64,000 nucleotides of DNA, taken from the NCBI GenBank assembly GCA_030606285.1, contig JAUWGS010000005.1, forward strand, positions 101,977 through 165,976, in the 5' to 3' direction. Below the pieces are notes generated by a model that worked only from the letters and a program-made list of their open reading frames with translations, did no database searches and was not told where the DNA came from. The position numbers and the translations under genes were made by a program. The stretch comes from Planctomycetales bacterium (GTDB lineage: Bacteria; 4484-113). Positions 51,445 to 57,995 of this stretch are shown here, piece by piece. How positions within the stretch are numbered: position 1 is the stretch's first letter; every line of letters begins with the position of its first letter.

Positions 51445-52455
51445 TCAGGTAGGCGTTCGCGGCGCAGCGCGAACACGGTTGTTGATTGTTCGTTGTCGGT
51501 TGTTGGACGGAGGAATCGCTGTAGGGCGGTCATTTGTGGCCGCCGGAGGCTTGGGGGGAATCACGGGCGGGACCCTCCGCCGCTGAAGCTGTGGCGGGCA
51601 AGCGCCCGTGCCACTGACAATAGAATCTTTTTCCAGCCGGCGACGCTTAAGGTCATCCGCCCGCCCAGGCGGGCAAGTATTTTTAACCGCCGGTGCACCC
51701 TCATTGAGTACGCCGGGCTCGCCAGCCCGGCTCTTGGTATCGTTTGCGCAATCCTCGTTTTCGGAGCGGCGTCCCGCGAAACGCGGGACACCGCCTACCC
51801 GTTGGGGGGCTTTATCCAATCGCTTCTGGGTCTCGGTGCACAATTTCTGGATGCGGGCGATCAGACGTTTATGTGGTTCGGGGATTTGAATTTCCTCGTC
51901 GGACGCGAAGACGACAGAGAGGGCGTCCTCGAGGAGGGGAACAGAACCGGTAGGAGGTAGGATGTAGGAAGTAGGACGGGAAGAGCCTGTAGGGCGGTCA
52001 TTTATGGCCGCCGGTCTTCGATGTGTTGAAGAGGCGGCGGGGATGAATCCCCGCCCTACAGAAGAATCAACCGAAGCGGGTTTACTCGCCACCACGCGCT
52101 GCGCGTTGCCGGAGAGTTTGCCGGACTGGACGTCCGACATCATCGCCGTGAGCGTCTTGGCACAGGAAATGGCGTCTTTGGCGGAGCATTTCTCGATGGC
52201 GTCGGGTTGGGAGGCGCGGGTTAGATAGAGCTGGAGCAGGTCTGCGAGTTGGGCGTGGAGTTTGCCAGAATCAAAGATAAGGTCCTCGCCGGGTTTTTCT
52301 TGGTAGTCCAGGGCTTCAGCCCTGGTCTTATCTTCCGAAGAGCCAGCCCTGAAGGGCTGGACTACCGAAGCCTTTTCATCAGGAATGCCAGATCCCGCCC
52401 CGCCACAGGCGGGCAAGCCTACAGGGGAATCCCGCGTATCTGCAACATCAGCCAT
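51445..52455 (-). CDS. Mosaic protein gene largely built from in-frame palindromic repeats
   Basis: 336 residues from ATG 52455, downstream of a perfect TGCTATAAT box, so initiation looks genuine. Only two parts look like ordinary protein: LIFDSGKLHAQLADLLQLYL to about SGKLSGNAQ (~60-120), and LLEDALSVVFASDEEIQIPE to TQKRLDKAP (~170-215), both helical and acidic/basic mixed. The rest is translated palindromic DNA, for example GRGFIPAASSTHRRPAAIND and QPFRAGSSEDKTRAEALDYQ, whose DNA recurs in spacers. All inserts keep the frame open. I do not recognise the native protein. It may be a dying gene or one tolerating many insertions. Confidence 0.5.
   Translation of the reverse strand: MADVADTRDSPVGLPACGGAGSGIPDEKASVVQPFRAGSSEDKTRAEALDYQEKPGEDLIFDSGKLHAQLADLLQLYLTRASQPDAIEKCSAKDAISCAKTLTAMMSDVQSGKLSGNAQRVVASKPASVDSSVGRGFIPAASSTHRRPAAINDRPTGSSRPTSYILPPTGSVPLLEDALSVVFASDEEIQIPEPHKRLIARIQKLCTETQKRLDKAPQRVGGVPRFAGRRSENEDCANDTKSRAGEPGVLNEGAPAVKNTCPPGRADDLKRRRLEKDSIVSGTGACPPQLQRRRVPPVIPPKPPAATNDRPTAIPPSNNRQRTINNRVRAAPRTPT
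51520..52065. repeat. Cluster of CTGTAGGGCGG-type and GCCGGGCTCGCCAGCC-type modules within the mosaic gene
   Basis: CTGTAGGGCGGTCATTTGTG (51521), GCCGGGCTCGCCAGCCCGGC (about 51713-51732), and a near-complete CTGTAGGGCGG...CCGCCCTACAG unit (51988-52061) with the GGGGATGAATCCCC tip. Further modules lie at 52308-52366 (TAGTCCAGGGCTTCAGCCC) and 52386-52421. Confidence 0.8.
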
Positions 52456-52485
52456 ATCTTTCGCGTATTTGGACGCTCACTTACT

Positions 52486-52494
52486 ATTATAGCA
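52486..52494 (-). promoter_or_regulatory. Extended -10 box TGCTATAAT for the mosaic gene
   Basis: Predicted +1 at about 52479, a 24-nt leader to ATG 52455. Confidence 0.55.
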
Positions 52495-52554
52495 GATATT
52501 GGCAAAAAGCGGACACTGTTTTGGGGGGAATTTTATAATAGAAGCGAATTGCGA

Positions 52555-52560
52555 TATAAT
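52555..52560 (+). promoter_or_regulatory. -10 box TATAAT for the 52.6-55.5 kb operon
   Basis: Predicted +1 at about 52567. A second TATAAT lies at 52534-52539. The area is strikingly A+T-rich relative to the preceding repeats. Confidence 0.5.
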
Positions 52561-52593
52561 ATCTTCTTAGTATGTTTTTCGGATGGTAAACAA

Positions 52594-53178
52594 ATGGATG
52601 ACGAAAGGCTATCGCTTAAAGATATCATTCTGAGCCTTCTCTACGCTCCAACAGGAAGAGGGAAGACCGCTGAGCCAGTTTCAGGACGAACTAGGCTTGT
52701 CAAGATGGTTTTTCTCTTCTGGAAGGAGCTGATGAAGTACTTCAAGAACTCGGTTGCTCTATCCGACAAGGATTTCGAGGAGATTTTCGTAGGATGGCAC
52801 TACGGTCCTTTTTCTAAGGATGTGTACGCGGCAATTGACTTCTTCAAGGACATAGGCTTCCTAAAAGCCATAGTCGATGACGAATTTAGCGGCAACGTCG
52901 AGTGGGAAGAGTACGCTAACTGGCAGGCTCACTTCTCCCTACCTTCCTACGAAGATGAAACCGAGCGTGCAATACCTGAGGTCTTTGAGCTCACAGAGCA
53001 GGGAATATCTTTCGTAGAATCAGAACTCTGGTCCCGTCTTTCCTCTGAACAAAAGAGAATCCTCACCGAGTTTAAAACTAGATTCAACGGGGCTCCCCTT
53101 ATGGCCCTTGTGCGTTACGTTTACGACAGCTATCCTGAATACACTAAGAAGTCAAAAATACGGAGGGTATCTAGCTAA
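52594..53178 (+). CDS. YwgA-like winged-helix protein, first gene of the accessory operon
   Basis: 194 residues from ATG 52594. GRTRLVKMVFLF at 31-42 and YGPFS at 70-74 match the YwgA-like pattern also seen in the protein at 17447 (GRTRLHKEVYL, YGPYS). A second helical region ending in FVESELWSRLSSEQKRIL and an ALVRYVYDSYPEYTKKSK tail complete it. Such proteins are probably DNA- or protein-binding winged helices and may be a sensor or regulator here. The base composition is clearly more A+T-rich than the core genes. The next gene starts 15 nt later. Confidence 0.65.
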   Translation: MDDERLSLKDIILSLLYAPTGRGKTAEPVSGRTRLVKMVFLFWKELMKYFKNSVALSDKDFEEIFVGWHYGPFSKDVYAAIDFFKDIGFLKAIVDDEFSGNVEWEEYANWQAHFSLPSYEDETERAIPEVFELTEQGISFVESELWSRLSSEQKRILTEFKTRFNGAPLMALVRYVYDSYPEYTKKSKIRRVSS

Positions 53179-53193
53179 CTTCTAGGAAATATA

Positions 53194-53739
53194 ATGGGTG
53201 ATTTAAGCGAGCTAATCGTCTCACTGGCACTACCTTTCCTCGCATTCATACTTCAGTACTTACATCCGATTATATTAAGGCCAGACACGTTCGAAAACGA
53301 CGTCAAGCTCAAGGTTTGGACTCTCCGTGACCACACTTGGCGATTGTGGAGAGAGGCCATCAACTGCCAAATAGGGATTGAGAGCATCACCGAAGAACCA
53401 GTATCTCAGAGCCGTCCTCGCGAGAGGTTCGATGAAGCACTCCTAAGAATCGAGGAACATGACAAAACGATGAAAGACTTGAAAAGTAAGGTCAGGTACT
53501 ACAAGACTTGGTTCTATGCTGTGCTGGTCCTCTTGGTGTTACCTTTTTTTGTAAACCTGATTCTCGTATTCTTGGACCGAGTGGTTAAGGTGGGTGACGA
53601 TTTCCCTTATACTTCTGTCGCCCTGACAATCCTATTTGCGTGTTTAGGAGTACTTATTCCTGTTATTATACATCTTGCTAGGATCAAGCAGTCATTCGAG
53701 AGAGTCACGGAACTCATAGACACTAGGACCAGAACATGA
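53194..53739 (+). CDS. Membrane protein with three hydrophobic segments and a coiled coil
   Basis: 181 residues. A hydrophobic N-terminal segment (LIVSLALPFLAFILQYL) is followed by a soluble charged stretch with likely coiled coil (RIEEHDKTMKDLKSKVRYYK), then two adjacent transmembrane helices (FYAVLVLLVLPFFVNLILVF and LTILFACLGVLIPVIIHL). It resembles effector or anchor proteins of defence loci in layout only; no family is recognised. Overlaps the nuclease gene by 4 nt (ATGA), so the two are coupled. Confidence 0.65.
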   Translation: MGDLSELIVSLALPFLAFILQYLHPIILRPDTFENDVKLKVWTLRDHTWRLWREAINCQIGIESITEEPVSQSRPRERFDEALLRIEEHDKTMKDLKSKVRYYKTWFYAVLVLLVLPFFVNLILVFLDRVVKVGDDFPYTSVALTILFACLGVLIPVIIHLARIKQSFERVTELIDTRTRT

Positions 53740-54137
53740 CAGAGAAGCTCCTAACTTTGAAACTTGTCCAGTACCAGAAAAGCAAGGGAAGGCGAGTGGC
53801 CGCGTTCGTGCCAGTTCTCTCTCGTGTTGCTGATGTTGCATACATACATGGAGGAAAGCTCTATACAGTAGAGGTGAAGCTAAGAAACGTCAGAGCTGCT
53901 ATAAGGCAAGCCCAAGACCACCAATTCGCTGCAGACTTCGCCTACATATGTATTCCTGCCGATGCGGCGTCCAACAGGGCAATGCAGGATTGCAGGATTG
54001 CGGGACTGGGATTAATGGTTAACGCAGAAGAGGACCCGATATTCAGAATACTCGTTCGCCCGTCGCGGTCCCCAATACAGTGGGACGAGTTGCGGACGAA
54101 AACGATAGAAAGGATAATGGAGGCAGCTTTTGAGTAA
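53736..54137 (+). CDS. Predicted PD-(D/E)xK superfamily nuclease
   Basis: 133 residues. The catalytic pattern is D33 in SRVADVAYIHGGKLYTVEVK, with E46-V-K48, i.e. D-x12-ExK between adjacent strands, followed by a Q-rich helix (RAAIRQAQDHQFAADFAYIC) as in small restriction-enzyme and resolvase-like nucleases. The N-terminal helix QYQKSKGRRVAAFVPV is also typical. Target, DNA or RNA, is unknown. It overlaps both its neighbours (4 nt upstream, 8 nt downstream), so its dosage is tied to the membrane protein and the following enzyme-like protein. Confidence 0.65.
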   Translation: MTEKLLTLKLVQYQKSKGRRVAAFVPVLSRVADVAYIHGGKLYTVEVKLRNVRAAIRQAQDHQFAADFAYICIPADAASNRAMQDCRIAGLGLMVNAEEDPIFRILVRPSRSPIQWDELRTKTIERIMEAAFE

Positions 54138-55548
54138 GCCACTACATATACTGAAGTATGGGTCCCACAGTGAACAGAGGCATTTCATGGAGAACTTGGA
54201 TGCGTATGATCAAGTTCTTATAAGCGGTAGCACAGCAGCTTATTTTCAGGCCGGAATGTCAGTATTCCTAGCGAAACTGAAGAATGCTCATCCTGCACAA
54301 CGAGTGCTTCTTGCCATTGATCCTCAAACTCCAGCATTCCAAGATATTGCGGCAGGTGCTGACTTATCCGGAACCGATCAGGACAACGATGACATATCGT
54401 CTACTTGGAGGGTTAAGCCTTCGCTTGCATCTTTAGCAGACGTTTACGGTGGTATCGTACACGATTGTGTCGAGAGCTGCGACCCACTCACACCGGAACA
54501 GGTAAGCGAAGATTTGGACTCCATGTGCGATAATGTTCTAAGGTTTCAGGTTGCACATCTTGACGATGCGCTCAAGGCAACTGAAGACTACAAGTACTTG
54601 AAGTACGCCCAGCTTGACACCGTAATACCAGCCGTTTTGCTTGCTCCCTACTTTTTCATGGCGCCTGATTCTGTTGATGAATGGCTTGAGACTAACCTCC
54701 ACGTGATTCAAACTTGTATCGACATCGCTAAGACAAGATACAGTGGCTTTGACTTGGCTGCTGTTCTGGCGATTGGACCTGATACGCTCGGCGATCCAAC
54801 AGAACTAAAAACCGTAATCGACGGATACAGCGAACTGGGAGTGGAGCAGCTCTTTGTTTGGTTTGACGACTTCGACGAAACAACAGCTATAAACGAGCAG
54901 TTGGAGGGGCTATGTAAACTACTTACGAAGCTAGTTACAGGAACGCACCCTAAGAGGATTATTAATCTGTTCGGTGGCTATTTCTCGACTCTCCTATGCC
55001 ATCAAGACATAGGCCTACTCGCCGGTGTCTGTCACGGGCCTGGTTATGGTGAGTATCGAAGCGTCTTCCCGGTTGGCGGGGGTATCCCTTACCCGAAATT
55101 CTACATCCCGCAGTTCCATAACAGGTTTATCTTTCGAGAAGGACTACGTGCTGTCACAAGTCTTGTTAGAGATGAAGCTGGCAAATTTTCCAGACAGCAT
55201 TACTTAGATGAAGTCTGCTCCTGTGATACGTGTCAGAGTGTTGTCTCAGATCCTAATCCATCTGCTGGTTTTCTTAGATACGGTCAAACAAAACGTTCAA
55301 TCGGTCGGGATGGTATTGTCAGGATGTTCCCAACGGCAGAAGCCTCCCTAATATCAACTCGGCATTATTTACAGACTAAACATCTAGAGTTTCAGATCCT
55401 AAATGGGAAGACTTTGCCAGAGCATGTCGAAGATCTCAGGAGTGCATATCTATTCGGCAAAACTACGCTTGGCACGAATCGAGTGAAATATCTCGATAGA
55501 TGGGCGTCTATCATCCAACATCAGTTCCTTTCTGGTAATCAGGATTGA
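54130..55548 (+). CDS. Uncharacterised 472-residue protein with a tRNA-guanine-transglycosylase-like zinc motif
   Basis: Starts at TTG 54130 inside the nuclease gene. The C-terminal part has C363-S-C365-D-T-C368, the CxCxxC arrangement of TGT zinc sites, and a later H near STRHYLQTKHLEF could be the fourth ligand. Before it lie WFDDFDE, INLFGGYFSTLL, CHGPGYGEYRSVFPVGGGIP and YIPQFHNRF, Gly-rich turns compatible with a TIM barrel. TGT-like enzymes include the DNA 7-deazaguanine transferase DpdA. I cannot confirm the catalytic Asp residues, so the assignment is tentative. It is the largest gene of an A+T-rich operon with a nuclease and a membrane protein. Confidence 0.55.
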   Translation: MSKPLHILKYGSHSEQRHFMENLDAYDQVLISGSTAAYFQAGMSVFLAKLKNAHPAQRVLLAIDPQTPAFQDIAAGADLSGTDQDNDDISSTWRVKPSLASLADVYGGIVHDCVESCDPLTPEQVSEDLDSMCDNVLRFQVAHLDDALKATEDYKYLKYAQLDTVIPAVLLAPYFFMAPDSVDEWLETNLHVIQTCIDIAKTRYSGFDLAAVLAIGPDTLGDPTELKTVIDGYSELGVEQLFVWFDDFDETTAINEQLEGLCKLLTKLVTGTHPKRIINLFGGYFSTLLCHQDIGLLAGVCHGPGYGEYRSVFPVGGGIPYPKFYIPQFHNRFIFREGLRAVTSLVRDEAGKFSRQHYLDEVCSCDTCQSVVSDPNPSAGFLRYGQTKRSIGRDGIVRMFPTAEASLISTRHYLQTKHLEFQILNGKTLPEHVEDLRSAYLFGKTTLGTNRVKYLDRWASIIQHQFLSGNQD

Positions 55549-55689
55549 CAGCAGTACCTACCCGCAATCCGTAACAAGAGGACTGAGCTTGTTATGGAAA
55601 TCCACACTCCAAGTCTTAATACGCTCCTTTTCGGCTCAGCAAAGCGCCCGGGGTGCGGATGAGGATGGCGAAATCGAGAACGGGACTCC

Positions 55690-55822
55690 AGAGCGGAAAG
55701 GGCAATTCGTGAATTGCCCCTACAAGAGGTGCGGCACCCTCCTTCCTCCCGCTAGACGGGACTTCGGCGGGCAGGCGAGACCGCACCCCGCCATAGGCGG
55801 GCAAGCCTACAGGCGCAATGCC
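55690..55822. repeat. Palindromic spacer right of the accessory operon
   Basis: GGGCAATTCGTGAATTGCCC followed by CTACA, and GCACCCCGCCATAGGCGGGCA followed by AGCCTACAGG. The latter string also lies left of the operon at 52390-52420, so the operon is bracketed by repeats of the same families. The 294 nt between the operon and rsmA contain no gene that I can support. Confidence 0.75.
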
Positions 55823-55826
55823 CGTG

Positions 55827-55835
55827 TGATACACT
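55827..55835 (+). promoter_or_regulatory. Extended -10 box TGATACACT for rsmA, leaderless
   Basis: The last base is 8 nt before ATG 55843, so +1 is at or next to the start codon. Confidence 0.55.
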
Positions 55836-55842
55836 TTCGCAG

Positions 55843-56679
55843 ATGCTGCGGGAGGAGGTAATTGAGCGGCTGCGCGCCGTGGGCATTCATCCCGACAAGC
55901 GGCTGGGGCAGTACTTTTTGGTGGACGACACCGCCCTTGCGACAATCATCCGCGAAGCCGATCTCAGCAGTGACGATACTGTGCTGGAAATTGGCGCGGG
56001 GCTGGGAACGCTGACGGAAGCTCTCTGCCGGCGCGCCGGCCGGGTAATCGCCTACGAGCCCGACGAGAGGATGTGCAACTTTCTGCTCGAGCGGTTGGGC
56101 GGGCGTTTTAATAACCTTGAGCTGCGCGAAAAATACATCAACCGCTACGAGCTCGATGAAATCTACGCTGAATTCCCGGAGAAGTTGAAGATAGTCTCCA
56201 ATCTGCCGTACGGTATCACAAGCGAGGTTGTCGTGTCGGCTATCGGCGTCATCCGGCAGCTCTCAGACGTGCTGCTCATGCTGCAGCACGAAGTGGTGAA
56301 GCGGCTCACCGCACATCCGGACAACAAAAGCTACGGCTCACTGACGGTCTACGCGCAGACGTTCGCCTACGTCGAGGAGCTGATGTTCGTGCCGCGCGAG
56401 GCGTTCATACCGGTACCGAATGTGGATTCGCAGATTGCACGCCTGCACGCCCTGTCTCGCCAGCCGTCAGTCGCGGATACGCACAAGTATTTCCGGCTGG
56501 TGCAGGGCGCGTTCCACCACCGCCGGAAGACCATCTCCAACGCGCTTACGCGCACCTTCCCGGAACTCGGGCGCACGGAAATCCTGCGCCGGCTGGTGCG
56601 CGCGGACATACTTCCTGACCGCAGGGGCGACACGCTAACGCGCGACGAGTTCATCACCCTTGCAGCCATACTGGACTAG
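55843..56679 (+). CDS. rsmA: 16S rRNA dimethyladenosine transferase RsmA (KsgA)
   Basis: 278 residues. SAM-binding motif LEIGAGLGTLT, catalytic NLPYGITS (motif IV, NLPY), QHEVVKRL, and the C-terminal helical domain HHRRKTISNAL are all in place. It dimethylates A1518 and A1519 of 16S rRNA late in small-subunit assembly. The N-terminus RLGQYFLVDD matches the family's GQNFL pattern with Y for N. It starts without a leader. Ends in the spacer before a separately promoted secreted-protein gene. Confidence 0.95.
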   Translation: MLREEVIERLRAVGIHPDKRLGQYFLVDDTALATIIREADLSSDDTVLEIGAGLGTLTEALCRRAGRVIAYEPDERMCNFLLERLGGRFNNLELREKYINRYELDEIYAEFPEKLKIVSNLPYGITSEVVVSAIGVIRQLSDVLLMLQHEVVKRLTAHPDNKSYGSLTVYAQTFAYVEELMFVPREAFIPVPNVDSQIARLHALSRQPSVADTHKYFRLVQGAFHHRRKTISNALTRTFPELGRTEILRRLVRADILPDRRGDTLTRDEFITLAAILD

Positions 56680-56727
56680 CCAGCACCGCCGCGCTGGCAA
56701 ATCTACGGGCGTTCTGCCCGGCGATGA

Positions 56728-56733
56728 TATAAT
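56728..56733 (+). promoter_or_regulatory. -10 box TATAAT
   Basis: Predicted +1 at about 56740, 22 nt before ATG 56762; excludes the longer frame beginning at 56660. Confidence 0.55.
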
Positions 56734-56761
56734 CGTTGCAGGTGTCTTGGGGGCAAACCTT

Positions 56762-57523
56762 ATGAGGAATCTGCTGGCTGCTAGTCTGCTTGTGCTGCTG
56801 CTTCTCCCCTGCGCGCTTTTTGCCCAGGAGGACGAACCCGCGAGTGGCAACACTCAGGTCAAAGCGACCTACAACGTCACGGAACTCGGCGTCGTTGAAG
56901 TGCTGGAAAGCTGGAAGAACATGAAGATGGATTCCGGCACCTACCACTACTTCTCGGCGACGCGCGAAAGCGGCATTATTCCGGTGCGCGTGGAGGGCGC
57001 AGCGTTCGCGGTGAACTTCGCCACCCGCTCCTATTTGAAACGCGAAGAGGGCAAGGTCTACTTCGTCACGCCGGACTTCTACTACGAGGACGCGCCGCTG
57101 GACGTGCGAATCACCCTTCACGTGCCGGACAACCTGGCGTTTGTCAGTGCAAACGTAGAGCCGGACAGCATGGACGCAGGCACGCTTGACTGGCGGCTGA
57201 GCGACGTGATGCACAAGGTGCTGGTCGTCGAGTTCACGCAGACAAAGCCCTTCGCCCCGCCCGACTACCCGACCGGCCCGCTCTTCCAGGTGGATCCCGC
57301 CATGCTTCCAGAGCTTGGCGCCGAGGACATTCCTCGGTCACCCGACGAAGCGCTGAAAGAGTTCGAAACCATCATCAAGATGGTCGCGGCGCAGGAAAAC
57401 GTGGATCCCGATATGGCACGCGTGCTGCTCCGCTCGCTCTCGAAGTTCTACTATCTCTTTGCAGTCTACGGCCTGGTGCGGGACTACGTCCCGGAAGGCA
57501 TGGAAGAGACCGAAGAGGAGTAA
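56762..57523 (+). CDS. Secreted protein of unknown function
   Basis: 253 residues with a clear Sec signal peptide (LLAASLLVLLLLPCALFA, cleavage likely after LFA). The mature N-terminal ~130 residues are beta-rich (KATYNVTELGVVEVLESWKN, FYYEDAPLDVRITLHVPDN) and may form a beta-sandwich. The C-terminal ~80 residues are helical and acidic, ending in EETEEE. No family is recognised. Promoted separately from rsmA. The following small secreted protein starts 46 nt downstream with its own Shine-Dalgarno and may be co-transcribed. Confidence 0.68.
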   Translation: MRNLLAASLLVLLLLPCALFAQEDEPASGNTQVKATYNVTELGVVEVLESWKNMKMDSGTYHYFSATRESGIIPVRVEGAAFAVNFATRSYLKREEGKVYFVTPDFYYEDAPLDVRITLHVPDNLAFVSANVEPDSMDAGTLDWRLSDVMHKVLVVEFTQTKPFAPPDYPTGPLFQVDPAMLPELGAEDIPRSPDEALKEFETIIKMVAAQENVDPDMARVLLRSLSKFYYLFAVYGLVRDYVPEGMEETEEE

Positions 57524-57569
57524 GCTCCCCTCATCCTTGCGCCCTGACGCACCGCCGGAGGTGGTTAGC

Positions 57570-57851
57570 ATGAGGAAATGGCGACAGATCTTGGCCGCAT
57601 TTGCGCTTGCAGCAATGCTGGTGGCCTCTTCGTGCTCAGGCTTCGCAGCATCGTTCTGGGTCGGCGGCATCCATGGCACCAGCGGCTACTACTACCGGGC
57701 ACCCTACGCCTACATCGAAGGACACCGCTTTTACGTGTACCGGGAGACCGTGCGCTGCTACGTCGTATACCGCGGAGCAACCTACTACGTCACCATCCAC
57801 GACGGCCGCCGGGTGTATGCGCCGCGTACGCTTATCATCCGGTTACGCTGA
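57570..57851 (+). CDS. Small secreted Tyr-rich protein
   Basis: 93 residues from ATG 57570, preceded by CCGGAGGTGG. The signal peptide is RQILAAFALAAMLVASSCSG; a lipobox-like ASSC is possible but weak. The mature ~70 residues are unusually rich in Tyr, Arg and Val (GYYYRAPYAYIEGHRFYVYR), suggesting a compact beta structure. No family is recognised. Located between another secreted-protein gene and the exchanger operon. Confidence 0.62.
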   Translation: MRKWRQILAAFALAAMLVASSCSGFAASFWVGGIHGTSGYYYRAPYAYIEGHRFYVYRETVRCYVVYRGATYYVTIHDGRRVYAPRTLIIRLR

Positions 57852-57871
57852 TATCGCGGAAGACAAGGCTG

Positions 57872-57880
57872 TGCTAGAAT
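57872..57880 (+). promoter_or_regulatory. Extended -10 box TGCTAGAAT, leaderless
   Basis: Predicted +1 at about 57887, 4 nt before ATG 57891. Confidence 0.55.
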
Positions 57881-57890
57881 CCTGCGTCTT

Positions 57891-57995
57891 ATGGCGCTGC
57901 TCCTCATTACCGACGGGATTGTGTTCACAATCGCGGTCATATTCGCCGCATTGCTCACTCCAGAAAAGCTGCATCTTCACGTGACAAGCAGATGA
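57891..57995 (+). CDS. 34-residue hydrophobic ORF overlapping the cation exchanger start
   Basis: MALLLITDGIVFTIAVIFAA followed by LLTPEKLHLHVTSR and a stop at 57993-57995. One transmembrane helix with a short charged tail. The ATGA at 57992-57995 is both its stop and the exchanger's start, the classic coupling overlap, and the TGCTAGAAT promoter is placed for this ORF, not for the exchanger. It may be a leader peptide or a small subunit. No homology can be judged at this size. Confidence 0.5.
   Translation: MALLLITDGIVFTIAVIFAALLTPEKLHLHVTSR

Noticed and set aside
51493..51960. Plus-strand 155-codon frame opposite the mosaic gene
   Set aside because: No promoter or Shine-Dalgarno, while the minus strand has a perfect TGCTATAAT box; treated as shadow, though the mosaic gene itself is uncertain.
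55616..55945. Minus-strand 109-codon frame across the rsmA start
   Set aside because: Made of repeat DNA and antisense rsmA; no start signals.
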